Below are positions 56,893 through 64,000 of a stretch of 64,000 nucleotides of DNA, piece by piece (position 1 is the first letter of the stretch; each line of letters begins with the position of its first letter). The DNA comes from Clostridium sp. CF012. Its GTDB lineage: Bacteria; Bacillota; Clostridia; Clostridiales; Clostridiaceae. Where the stretch lies: contig NZ_JAHLEF010000002.1 of the NCBI RefSeq assembly GCF_018861755.1, positions 1 to 64,000 of the forward strand, given 5' to 3'. The translations under genes were made by a program, and so were the position numbers. The notes below the pieces were generated by a model, which was given only the letters and a program-made list of their open reading frames with translations, ran no database searches and had not been told where the DNA came from.

Positions 56893-58248
56893 TTGTTGAA
56901 ATATGAAGAAATTATAGAATACATTAAAAACAACATAAAGTCCGAGAAACTCAGCCATTCAAAAAGATTACCCTCTATAAGATCTATTCAAGAACTATTT
57001 CAATTTAGTACGGGTACAGTTTTAAAAGCTTATGAGAAACTTGAGCAAGATCATATTATTTATTCCGTACCTAAAAGCGGATATTATGTAGTTGATAATT
57101 TTCACAATCAAAATTCTTCTAAACACCCTGTAATTGATTTTTCAGCTGTAAATTTAAATGCCGAAGCTTTTCCCTATAGAAATTTTCAACATTGTCTAAA
57201 TAAATCAATAGACCTATATAAAGAAAAACTTTTTACATATTCGGATCCTAGAGGATTAAATTCCTTAATTAACGTATTATCAAAACATATTCAAAACTAT
57301 CAAATTTTTACAAAACCAGATAACATAATTATTACATCAAGCGCTCAACAATCATTAAACATATTATCAATTATGCCCTTTCCAAATGGTAAATCTAATA
57401 TTCTTGTAGAGCAACCTACATATTATGGAATGATAAAATCTCTAGAACTTAATAATATTCCTACTCTAGGCATAAATAGAGATTTAAATGGAATAAATTT
57501 ATATGAATTAGAGAAATTATTTAAATATGGTAATATTAAATTTTTTTATAGTATACCTCGGTTCCATAATCCAACTGGGACTTCATACAGTAGACTTGAA
57601 AAACAAGAAATTATCAAATTGGCAGAAAAATATGATGTGTATATTGTTGAAGATGATATTGCTGCTGATTTAGACATGAATAAAAAAAATGACCCTATGT
57701 TTTCCTATGATACTTCATCAAAAGTAATATATCTGAAAAGTTATTCAAAGATACTTATGCCCGGTTTAAGGGTGGCTGCACTTATATTGCCTAATTTACT
57801 GATTAATAAATTTTTACAATATAAAAAGTGGACTGACATGAACAGCCCAATACTATCTCAAGGAGCCTTAGAAATATATATAAAAAACGGTATGTTTGAT
57901 GCTCACATGAAACAATTAGTTACTTTATATAACGGTCGCATCAATTGCTTGAAAAATACTTTATTAGAATATAAGCATCCAAATATACAATACAATATTC
58001 CTGTGTCTGGGTACTTTGGTTGCATTTATGTAAATGGTTCTTTAAAATATGATAAAATAGTTGCCTGCCTACAGAACAAAAATATAAAAATATTTAATAC
58101 AAGTGAATGTTTCCTCAAAGAATATAAGTGCAATAATTATTTCAGAATTACCATTAGTGAAGTAAATGAAACACAAATAATTAAAAATATACCTATAATA
58201 CTTGATGTTATTCAAAAAAACTTAAGACATAAAGATAAGGAAATGTAA
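56893..58248 (+). CDS. MocR-type transcriptional regulator (GntR winged helix fused to an aminotransferase domain)
   Basis: The 451-residue protein has an N-terminal GntR-type winged helix (about 1-70, LPSIRSIQELFQFSTGTVLKAYEKLEQD) joined to a fold-type I aminotransferase domain (about 80-445) with the PLP lysine in SYSKILMPGLR (near 285), HNPTG near 222 and EDDIAADL near 255. MocR regulators bind PLP or an amino-compound aldimine as effector. The TTG at 56893 follows AAAGGAGG by about nine bases. The DUF692-like gene starts 42 bases after its stop, so they are probably cotranscribed. Confidence 0.9.
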   Translation: MLKYEEIIEYIKNNIKSEKLSHSKRLPSIRSIQELFQFSTGTVLKAYEKLEQDHIIYSVPKSGYYVVDNFHNQNSSKHPVIDFSAVNLNAEAFPYRNFQHCLNKSIDLYKEKLFTYSDPRGLNSLINVLSKHIQNYQIFTKPDNIIITSSAQQSLNILSIMPFPNGKSNILVEQPTYYGMIKSLELNNIPTLGINRDLNGINLYELEKLFKYGNIKFFYSIPRFHNPTGTSYSRLEKQEIIKLAEKYDVYIVEDDIAADLDMNKKNDPMFSYDTSSKVIYLKSYSKILMPGLRVAALILPNLLINKFLQYKKWTDMNSPILSQGALEIYIKNGMFDAHMKQLVTLYNGRINCLKNTLLEYKHPNIQYNIPVSGYFGCIYVNGSLKYDKIVACLQNKNIKIFNTSECFLKEYKCNNYFRITISEVNETQIIKNIPIILDVIQKNLRHKDKEM

Positions 58249-58290
58249 GAATTATTTTTATTTAGATGTGATAGGAGTGTGGTATAAGAT

Positions 58291-59091
58291 ATGTATATTG
58301 GATGTAATTGGTCAAAGTCTTTGAAATTTCTTCTTGAAAAAGAAACTGTTAGTGTAGATTATATTAAGTCAGGTGCATATGGGACGTTTAATGAACAGTT
58401 TTCAACCATGCGTTCAATGCGCCCAATTCTACTTCATGGTCTAGGATATTTTGAACACACGGGAATGAAAAATATAGAAATCATAGATTTTAATGTTGCA
58501 AATAGTCTCCTAAGAAAGTGCAATTCTCCGCATTACGGCGTTCATCTTTCAATTAAAAATTCAGATATGTATCCCGGTATGACTGATGAAAATATATATG
58601 AACATATGTCTAGACAGATTCAGATTTTTAAAAAATACTTAACAGTACCATTATTACTTGAAAACATTCCTGATTCACCGAAAGAGCGTGCAATAACTAT
58701 TGATCATTACCCTTATATTATGCCAGAACAATTTAGTCGGTTGTTTACAGATAATGATGTATCATTTTTGCTTGATCTTACCCACGCAAAGATTACTGCA
58801 CAATATCGTGGCTGGAATATTCATGATTATATTCGAGCGCTACCACTTAATCGAGTTGTAGAAATTCACGTAAATGGTTCTGGTTATGATAAAGATGGTT
58901 TTCCAGCAGATACACATCAATCCATGGAAAATGAAGATTACAAATTATTAGAATGGGTTTTAAATTATACAAACCCAAATGTAGTTACATTGGAATACAA
59001 TGGAGTAGAGTCAGAAAACGAGGAGACAGTTATTTGTTCTTTAGAAAAACAGCTAAATGAAATACAAAATATATGTATTCCAACCAAATAA
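58291..59091 (+). CDS. DUF692-like TIM-barrel protein, putative multinuclear non-heme iron oxygenase (MNIO)
   Basis: The 266-residue protein shows the metal-ligand order of the DUF692/MNIO family: His49 (LLHGLGY), His85 (YGVHLS), Glu124 (LLLENIPDS), Asp162 and His165 (LLDLTHAK), His193 (EIHVNGSG), Asp207 and His209 (ADTHQS), Glu235 (VTLEYNG). Characterised MNIOs such as MbnB and TglH oxidise cysteine or other residues of peptide precursors. I found no candidate precursor peptide within the adjacent sequence, nor a partner protein like MbnC or TglI. The ATG is 13 bases from AGGAG, a long gap. It follows a MocR regulator. Another iron or zinc TIM-barrel hydrolase remains possible. Confidence 0.65.
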   Translation: MYIGCNWSKSLKFLLEKETVSVDYIKSGAYGTFNEQFSTMRSMRPILLHGLGYFEHTGMKNIEIIDFNVANSLLRKCNSPHYGVHLSIKNSDMYPGMTDENIYEHMSRQIQIFKKYLTVPLLLENIPDSPKERAITIDHYPYIMPEQFSRLFTDNDVSFLLDLTHAKITAQYRGWNIHDYIRALPLNRVVEIHVNGSGYDKDGFPADTHQSMENEDYKLLEWVLNYTNPNVVTLEYNGVESENEETVICSLEKQLNEIQNICIPTK

Positions 59092-59253
59092 ATGAAAGTA
59101 TTAGATATTATAATTCTGTTTCATCGTAAACCATACCCCTAATCCCTATAGATAACTGTTTAGCTATAGGTCTTATCTATTGGTTAACTTAAGAAATATA
59201 AAGTATAATAACAATTGAATTAAATTTGATATAATCTTTAGGGGGAATAAATA

Positions 59254-59745
59254 ATGACTTTCGCTAACACAAAAGAGTTTACAAAGGAAGAACTTCTTGA
59301 TAAAGTTCAATCTAATGCAGAAGAGCTTTTCAGAAGCGGTACATTTTTTTGCAGTGAATCAGTAGTGCAAACAATCAATGAATTATTAGGGAAACCATAT
59401 GATGAAAATATAGTTAAACTGGCAAGTGGATTTCCAATAGGAATGGGTAAAGCAGGATGTCTATGCGGTGCAGTTTCAGGTGGTCAAATGGCTCTAGGTA
59501 TGGTATATGGTAGAGTCGAAGGTGAAGCTATGCAAGATATTATGTTTGAAAAAGCTAAGGGTCTTCATGACTACATTAAGAATGAATACAAATCAACTTG
59601 CTGTAGAGTAATAACAAGAGAATGGACTGGAGATGACTTTAAAAGCGCAGCAAGAAAGAGCCATTGCATTACAATTACTGGAAAAGTCGCAAGATGGCTC
59701 GCAAATGAATTTATCGAAGACGGACAAATTCAAGTAAAACAATAG
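59254..59745 (+). CDS. C_GCAxxG_C_C family redox protein
   Basis: The 163-residue protein carries the family motif: Cys33 (FFCSES), GCLCGAVSGGQMALG (about 69-83) and later CC (about 116-117) and HCI (about 137-139). The cysteines probably bind a metal or Fe-S centre or act in thiol redox, but the function of the family (PF09719) is not established. GGGGG precedes the ATG by about nine bases. It lies 162 bases after the DUF692-like gene and ends in a long terminator, so it may be separate. Confidence 0.88.
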   Translation: MTFANTKEFTKEELLDKVQSNAEELFRSGTFFCSESVVQTINELLGKPYDENIVKLASGFPIGMGKAGCLCGAVSGGQMALGMVYGRVEGEAMQDIMFEKAKGLHDYIKNEYKSTCCRVITREWTGDDFKSAARKSHCITITGKVARWLANEFIEDGQIQVKQ

Positions 59746-59771
59746 CAATTGAGTTACATTCAAAAAATAGC

Positions 59772-59840
59772 AAAGCATTAATAACTTCACAATCCTTTAG
59801 CATATTATTTAAAAGAATTGTGAAGTTATTAATGCTTTTT
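59772..59840. terminator. Long bidirectional terminator
   Basis: A stem of about 21 bp pairs AAGCATTAATAACTTCACAA with TTGTGAAGTTATTAATGCTT and is followed by TTTT; it serves the redox-protein gene and the convergent XdhC gene. Confidence 0.93.
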
Positions 59841-59852
59841 ATGATGCCATTT

Positions 59853-60935
59853 TTAAAAAGACTCTATTATTACATCCATGATTCCTCCACATACCATACC
59901 TTCATCTTCAGCCATGGTACCTGTCATATCTATGCTTTGAATTTGATATCCGCCATTTCCAAGTAATTTACGGGCGGTATTAATTATCTCTCCTTCGCTA
60001 CACCCTCCACCGATACTCCCTAAAATCTTACCATAGGGCCATACAAGCATTTTAGCGCCTGCATTTCTTGGAACTGAACCTTTCGTAGAAATAATTGTAA
60101 TGATTGCCTTTGGAGAATTATCTTCTTTGCATAATTCCATTAATACTTCATGGTCAAATTCTGGCCTATTAGTTTTCGTAGGTTTAGTAATAACATTGGT
60201 TATATCACCCAGTCGCCTATAACTGATAACCTGAGATATAATAGAAATCGCTATCTCTTCCGGTGTAACTGCGCCTATCTCAAGACCTATAGGGGCCTTG
60301 ACTTTGTTTAACTGCTCTTGAGGATAGCCTTCATTTAACATTTGTTCCATGACACTTTTAACTCGTCGCTTTGAACCAATCATTCCAACATATGCAGTAT
60401 TATGTTTTAAGACTTGTCTAAGACAATCCATATCATGCCTGTGTCCTCGAGTTATAATAACAACGTAGACAGACTTATTTAAATTAACTAAGTCGAAGCA
60501 GTGATCAAAACTCTCACAAATTACTTTTTTAGCAGTAGGAAATCTTTCACTATTAGCAAACGAGGGTCTGTCATCGATAACCGTAACTGAAAAACCTGCT
60601 TTTGAACCAAATTCAGCTAATGGCTTAGCTATATGTCCACCACCTAAAACTATTAGGACTGGTTCTGGAAAATAGGGTTCAATTAAATAAGTTTCACTTT
60701 CACTAATTTTAACAAACTGAAGAATTCCAGTTTCTAAAGCATATTTTGCCTTTTGGTAAAGTAATTCATCTAAATCAGATACGCGATTATAAGCATTCAG
60801 ACCTTCCTCAGTAAAAAGTGTTTTATTCTTAAATGGTTTATTTTCACAACCTTTGTTATCCAGCATTGTAATCATAACGGCATTATTTCCTGATCCCACT
60901 TCGTCCAGTAACTTTTTATAGGTATCTACATTCAT
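59853..60935 (-). CDS. XdhC/CoxI family protein with unusual domain order
   Basis: XdhC proteins bind and deliver molybdenum cofactor to xanthine dehydrogenase-type enzymes. The 360-residue protein has a Rossmann domain (about 85-250) with GGGHIAKPLAEFG and VGMIGSKRR, and an XdhC_CoxI domain at its C terminus (about 265-360) with GSVPRNAGAKMLV and SIGGGCSEGE. In the usual form the CoxI domain comes first. Here the N terminus (about 10-80) keeps only a weak, shortened CoxI-like part. GGAGG precedes the ATG by nine bases. No molybdenum hydroxylase is in the window. Confidence 0.88.
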   Translation of the reverse strand: MNVDTYKKLLDEVGSGNNAVMITMLDNKGCENKPFKNKTLFTEEGLNAYNRVSDLDELLYQKAKYALETGILQFVKISESETYLIEPYFPEPVLIVLGGGHIAKPLAEFGSKAGFSVTVIDDRPSFANSERFPTAKKVICESFDHCFDLVNLNKSVYVVIITRGHRHDMDCLRQVLKHNTAYVGMIGSKRRVKSVMEQMLNEGYPQEQLNKVKAPIGLEIGAVTPEEIAISIISQVISYRRLGDITNVITKPTKTNRPEFDHEVLMELCKEDNSPKAIITIISTKGSVPRNAGAKMLVWPYGKILGSIGGGCSEGEIINTARKLLGNGGYQIQSIDMTGTMAEDEGMVCGGIMDVIIESF

Positions 60936-61190
60936 GATTTCATTCCTCCAACTTCATTTATTCTTAATTTTAAGATTGTATCTTTCCAATTCCTTAAGCT
61001 TGTCATTAATTATATTCCAAACAAGGATATAAGTCCAAATTTTGTTAAACTCTCACCTTCATATGGCTGTATATTTATTTTTTATATGCAAATACTAGGA
61101 ACATAAAAAACAAACTTTAACATATTATACAATAATATAGTCTTCATTCCCCTAAGATATACAAACCTTTCAGTGGAGGTGTTCACATTG

Positions 61191-61535
61191 ATGTTTTTCA
61201 TAAAAACCTATACATTTGAAAATATAAAATATAAGCTTTTACTATTATACCTGCTGAATGTAACAGACATATTATTTACTCTTTTACTTCTGTCTACAGG
61301 CTTATTTATGGAGGCAAACTTCTTAATGGCAAAAGCAGTTCAAAGCATATCTTCTAGCTTTATATTGAAAATTGTACTACCAGCAGTATTATTATTATAC
61401 ATATACCTTAGAATGAAAAAGGCAACTGGAACCCAATTAAAACAATCTAACCTTATTCTTAATATTATTACTGGAGTTTATATTATAATCAATATTTCTC
61501 ATTTAGTATGGTTTTTGTTATTTTGTTTTATATAA
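61191..61535 (+). CDS. DUF5658 family membrane protein
   Basis: The protein (about 114 residues) has three to four hydrophobic helices and the DUF5658 pattern: LLNVTDILFTLLLLSTG followed by EANFLM, close to the usual EANPLM. Its function is unknown. The ATG at 61191 is about 11 bases from GGAGG; the adjacent TTG at 61188 is an equally good start. It is monocistronic and closed by a hairpin. Confidence 0.78.
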   Translation: MFFIKTYTFENIKYKLLLLYLLNVTDILFTLLLLSTGLFMEANFLMAKAVQSISSSFILKIVLPAVLLLYIYLRMKKATGTQLKQSNLILNIITGVYIIINISHLVWFLLFCFI

Positions 61536-61555
61536 TATTTCCTATGCGATAAGTA

Positions 61556-61592
61556 AAACTTCACAAGGAGATTTAAGCTCCCAGTGAAGTTT
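61556..61592 (+). terminator. Terminator of the DUF5658 gene
   Basis: AAAACTTCAC pairs with GTGAAGTTTT around a loop of about 18 bases, ending in TTTTC. Confidence 0.75.
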
Positions 61593-61762
61593 TCATCTTT
61601 AGTAAATTATCTATTTTCACTTAAGATATAAGAGTACTCTGATTCTAAAATGTGCTTGTGAATGATTGTAATGCAATTGAAAAAGTCTGATACAATATGT
61701 TATAATTATAGAATTACATAGTGTAAATTAGATAAATAATTAACGCTTCAGGAGGTAAGTTA

Positions 61763-62875
61763 ATGAATAAATCAAAGGTATATTTCACAAATTTAAGAAC
61801 AAAGCCGGGATGTAATCTACTAGATAAGCTTCAAAAACTTGTAGTAGAAGCCGGTATAAAAAACATAGATTTTAAGGATAAATTTGTAGCTGTAAAAATT
61901 CATTTTGGAGAGCCAGGAAATCTTTCCTACATACGACCAAACTATGCTGCGACTATTGTTAAACTTATTAAAGAGCTTGATGGTAAACCTTTTCTTACTG
62001 ATTCGAACACCTTATACTCTGGAAGAAGGCATAATGCAATAGACCATATTGAAGCTGCTATGGAAAATGGCTTTAATCCAATTTCTGTTGGATGTAACTT
62101 AATTATAGCAGATGGATTAAAGGGCGGAGATTATAGAGAAATTCCCATCAATCAAAAACATTGCAAAACCGCTAAAATAGGCTCCGCTATTGCAGATTCA
62201 GATATAATTATTTCTATGACTCACTTTAAAGGTCATGAAATGACTGGCTTTGGCGGAACACTCAAGAACTTAGGTATGGGCTCTGGTTCCGTTGGTGGAA
62301 AGCTTGAAATGCATTCTGCCTCTAAGCCTTTTATGAAAAAAAAGAACTGTATAAGCTGTGGAATGTGCGTTAAGAATTGCCTACATGAAGCAATTTCCTT
62401 TGATGAAAACAAGAAAGCAACCATAGATTATGATAAATGCATTGGCTGTGGCCAATGTGTTGCAGTATGTCGTTTTGGCTCAGCAACAATAAAATGGAAT
62501 GAATCTGCTGATACCGCTAATGAAAAAATTGCTGAATATACTTATGCTGTTATTAAAGACAAACCAAATTTCCATATTAGCTTTATTATGAATGTTTCCC
62601 CTAATTGTGATTGTTCACCAGAAAACGATGTGGCAATCGTTCCAGATATAGGTATCGCCGCTTCCTTTGATCCAGTTGCCTTAGATCAAGCCTGCGTTGA
62701 TATGGTTAACAATGCAATTGCATTGAACTCAACTGAGCTGACTGATAGACATTATCATGAGGGCCTGGATAAATTTTCTCATATACATCCTGATACAAAT
62801 TGGAAGGTTGGACTAGTCCATGCAAAAGCTATTGGCATTGGTACTGACGAATATGAATTGGTAATAGTTAAATAG
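61763..62875 (+). CDS. DUF362 domain protein with two 4Fe-4S clusters
   Basis: The 370-residue protein has an N-terminal DUF362 domain (about 1-185; KIHFGEPGNLSYIRP, MTHFKGHEMTGFGGTLKNLGMG), then a ferredoxin-type insert with two four-cysteine motifs, CISCGMCVKNC (about 194-204) and CIGCGQCVAVC (about 223-233). The domain resumes at the C terminus (PDIGIAASFDPVALDQACVD). It probably transfers electrons in the cytosol; substrate and partner are unknown. GGAGG is about seven bases before ATG. It is transcribed alone toward truA. Confidence 0.93.
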   Translation: MNKSKVYFTNLRTKPGCNLLDKLQKLVVEAGIKNIDFKDKFVAVKIHFGEPGNLSYIRPNYAATIVKLIKELDGKPFLTDSNTLYSGRRHNAIDHIEAAMENGFNPISVGCNLIIADGLKGGDYREIPINQKHCKTAKIGSAIADSDIIISMTHFKGHEMTGFGGTLKNLGMGSGSVGGKLEMHSASKPFMKKKNCISCGMCVKNCLHEAISFDENKKATIDYDKCIGCGQCVAVCRFGSATIKWNESADTANEKIAEYTYAVIKDKPNFHISFIMNVSPNCDCSPENDVAIVPDIGIAASFDPVALDQACVDMVNNAIALNSTELTDRHYHEGLDKFSHIHPDTNWKVGLVHAKAIGIGTDEYELVIVK

Positions 62876-62962
62876 AAAAATGCTATTTAGATTATTAATT
62901 ATCAAAAAAATTCTAACACCTCAATTTACTAAACTTGTAAATTTTTTTAGTAATCTAACTGT

Positions 62963-63006
62963 AAAAAAAGTAGAAAGTGAATAGGCTATCCACTTTCTAC
63001 TTTTTT
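62963..63006. terminator. Bidirectional terminator between the DUF362 and truA genes
   Basis: AAAAAAGTAGAAAGTG pairs with CACTTTCTACTTTTTT around a 12-base loop. Confidence 0.92.
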
Positions 63007-63044
63007 GTATTTATAAATTTATTATAATCATGTTTCCGAAAATC

Positions 63045-63782
63045 TTAATATTCCACATTTCTTAACGATAGCCCTTTTGATTTAGCCATTAAGCTATATT
63101 TTATCTCTGTATTTTCACTTAACAAGGTTTCTATATCCTCTAATTTAAGCTTTCCTTCACCTATATCTAAAAGGCTTGCTATAATAATCCTTACCATATT
63201 CCATAAAAAATCGTCACCGTTAATTTCTATTTCTATCACATCATTTTTTTCTGTTATGTTTATATAATTAATAGTTTTAATAGTAGATTTACCATTCTCG
63301 GTGACCGTAGCAAACCCTTGAAAGTCATGAGTTCCAACTAAAGCTTCTGCCGCAATCCTCATTTCTTCTAAATTAAGTATCGTCTCACTATGATAAACAT
63401 ATTTTCTATTAAATACATTTCTTACTTCATTATTATTTATTTTATACACATAAGTAATTGATTTTATATTATGCGCCACATGAAATTTTTCACTTGCCTC
63501 CACCATGAACTTTACTACTATATCATCTGGTAAAAATTCATAAAGATAGTCTAGCATTGCGTCAATACTCAACTCGCAATTGGTATGAAAGTTTGCCATA
63601 TAATTTTCAGCATGTACCCCTACATCCGTTCGCGCGCAGCCTGAAACCTCAATAGTTTCTCCTGCCATCTTAGACAATACACTTTGAATTTTACCCTGCA
63701 CCGTTAAATCATTATCCTCTTGTTTTTGCCAACCTTTATATCTACTTCCATCATATGCTAATATCATCTTTAAATTTCTCAT
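63045..63782 (-). CDS. truA: tRNA pseudouridine synthase A
   Basis: TruA converts uridines 38-40 of the tRNA anticodon arm to pseudouridine. The 245-residue protein has the catalytic Asp53 in GCARTDVGVHA and the family blocks DGSRYKGWQKQ (11-21), HDFQGFAT (about 152-159) and DDFLWNMVRI (about 199-208). Length is normal. AAAGGCGG precedes the ATG. It stands alone; the cytosolic ECF module genes that often precede it in Firmicutes are not visible in the remaining upstream 200 bases. Confidence 0.97.
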   Translation of the reverse strand: MRNLKMILAYDGSRYKGWQKQEDNDLTVQGKIQSVLSKMAGETIEVSGCARTDVGVHAENYMANFHTNCELSIDAMLDYLYEFLPDDIVVKFMVEASEKFHVAHNIKSITYVYKINNNEVRNVFNRKYVYHSETILNLEEMRIAAEALVGTHDFQGFATVTENGKSTIKTINYINITEKNDVIEIEINGDDFLWNMVRIIIASLLDIGEGKLKLEDIETLLSENTEIKYSLMAKSKGLSLRNVEY

Positions 63783-63982
63783 ATATATCCGCCTTTAACT
63801 TATTCGATTATTCATAATTTAATTTTACCCTATGAACACTTTAATTATAACTTTCCTGTTAAAATAAAGCTATTACATTTATCATTAATTTGGCTTACTT
63901 TAAAGTAAAATTAGAACAAATTTCGTTTTAAAACTGTTATACTGAAATTACAAATAAATAATTATCTTTTAGGAGGTACCCA

Positions 63983-64000
63983 ATGATTACAACAATTGGC
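63983..64000 (+). CDS. Start of a gene cut by the window end
   Basis: AGGAGG is followed seven bases later by ATG and six codons reading MITTIG before the window ends. Proteins of the cytidylate kinase-like family in clostridia often begin MI-TIGREFGSG, so that is a guess only. Confidence 0.6.

Noticed and set aside
59093-59143. A 16-codon ORF after the DUF692-like gene as RiPP precursor
   Set aside because: It has no ribosome binding site and no cysteine, and nothing resembles a leader-core layout.

Overview
The window looks like chromosome from a low-GC, anaerobic, spore-forming Firmicute of the Clostridium group. Supports for this are the very AT-rich DNA with strong AGGAGG-type ribosome binding sites, a GerA/GerC/GerB spore germinant receptor, four T-box leaders, a lysine riboswitch, desulfoferrodoxin and clostridial protein families such as DUF5685 and DUF5658. 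Species cannot be fixed from this window. No rRNA, tRNA or CRISPR array was recognised.

Layout. 1-140: tail of an IS3-family (IS150-like) element. 229-4198: nucleoid-associated protein (-), then a + operon of CYTH protein, DUF5685 protein, J-domain protein and a membrane protein. 4248-7086: promoter, leucine T-box and leuS. 7132-10251: small alarmone synthetase, DUF2225 protein, metallophosphoesterase and a FlhB C-terminal-like protein, with two exact DnaA boxes at 9194-9233. 10339-14160: FliK-like protein with a small repeat locus, then tyrS under a tyrosine T-box. 14346-17210: P-loop protein, AlbA_2 protein, GAF-GGDEF protein. 17296-21039: germinant receptor genes gerA-gerC (-) facing away from gerB (+). 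21118-25672: ECF S component, a 51-residue membrane protein, prfC, and trpS under a tryptophan T-box. 25687-26632: desulfoferrodoxin and a small acidic protein. 26696-35326: one giant gene for a cyclic beta-1,2-glucan synthase. 35482-38146: M18 aminopeptidase and a cation efflux protein. 38282-39222: decayed regulator, small membrane ORF and two foldback repeats. 39218-42080: lysA-lysC behind a lysine riboswitch. 42133-43721: a methyltransferase-luxS operon behind a cysteine T-box, ending in a relic of cysteine synthase. 43840-49242: two-P-loop ATPase, asnB broken by one in-frame TGA, and an ABC transporter. 49377-54564: nitrilase-type hydrolase, dead IS fragments, and a copper locus (csoR-copA-copZ-copZ plus a second csoR). 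54774-63782: U32 peptidase and deoC, a MocR regulator with a DUF692 (MNIO-like) enzyme, a C_GCAxxG_C_C protein, XdhC, DUF5658, DUF362 ferredoxin-like protein and truA. A gene starts at 63983 and runs off the window.

How it works together. Much of the window is amino-acid sensing by RNA: uncharged tRNA-Leu, -Tyr, -Trp and -Cys control leuS, tyrS, trpS and the methyl/sulfur-recycling operon, while lysine itself controls lysC-lysA. A second theme is copper control by CsoR: the copper operon and a DrrA-like ABC exporter have the same promoter geometry and near-identical GC-rich operators just downstream of the -10, suggesting that the exporter is an unrecognised CsoR target.

The most unusual signal is a foldback element of about 265 bp present in three versions (24067-24329, 38780-38940, 38951-39222). 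It forms a long terminal-inverted-repeat stem with a branched, GC-rich core. The core hairpins carry compensatory base changes between copies, one copy has its central hairpin swapped for an unrelated 43-nt palindrome, and in all three cases a neighbouring ORF ends on a stop codon inside the element's outer inverted repeat.
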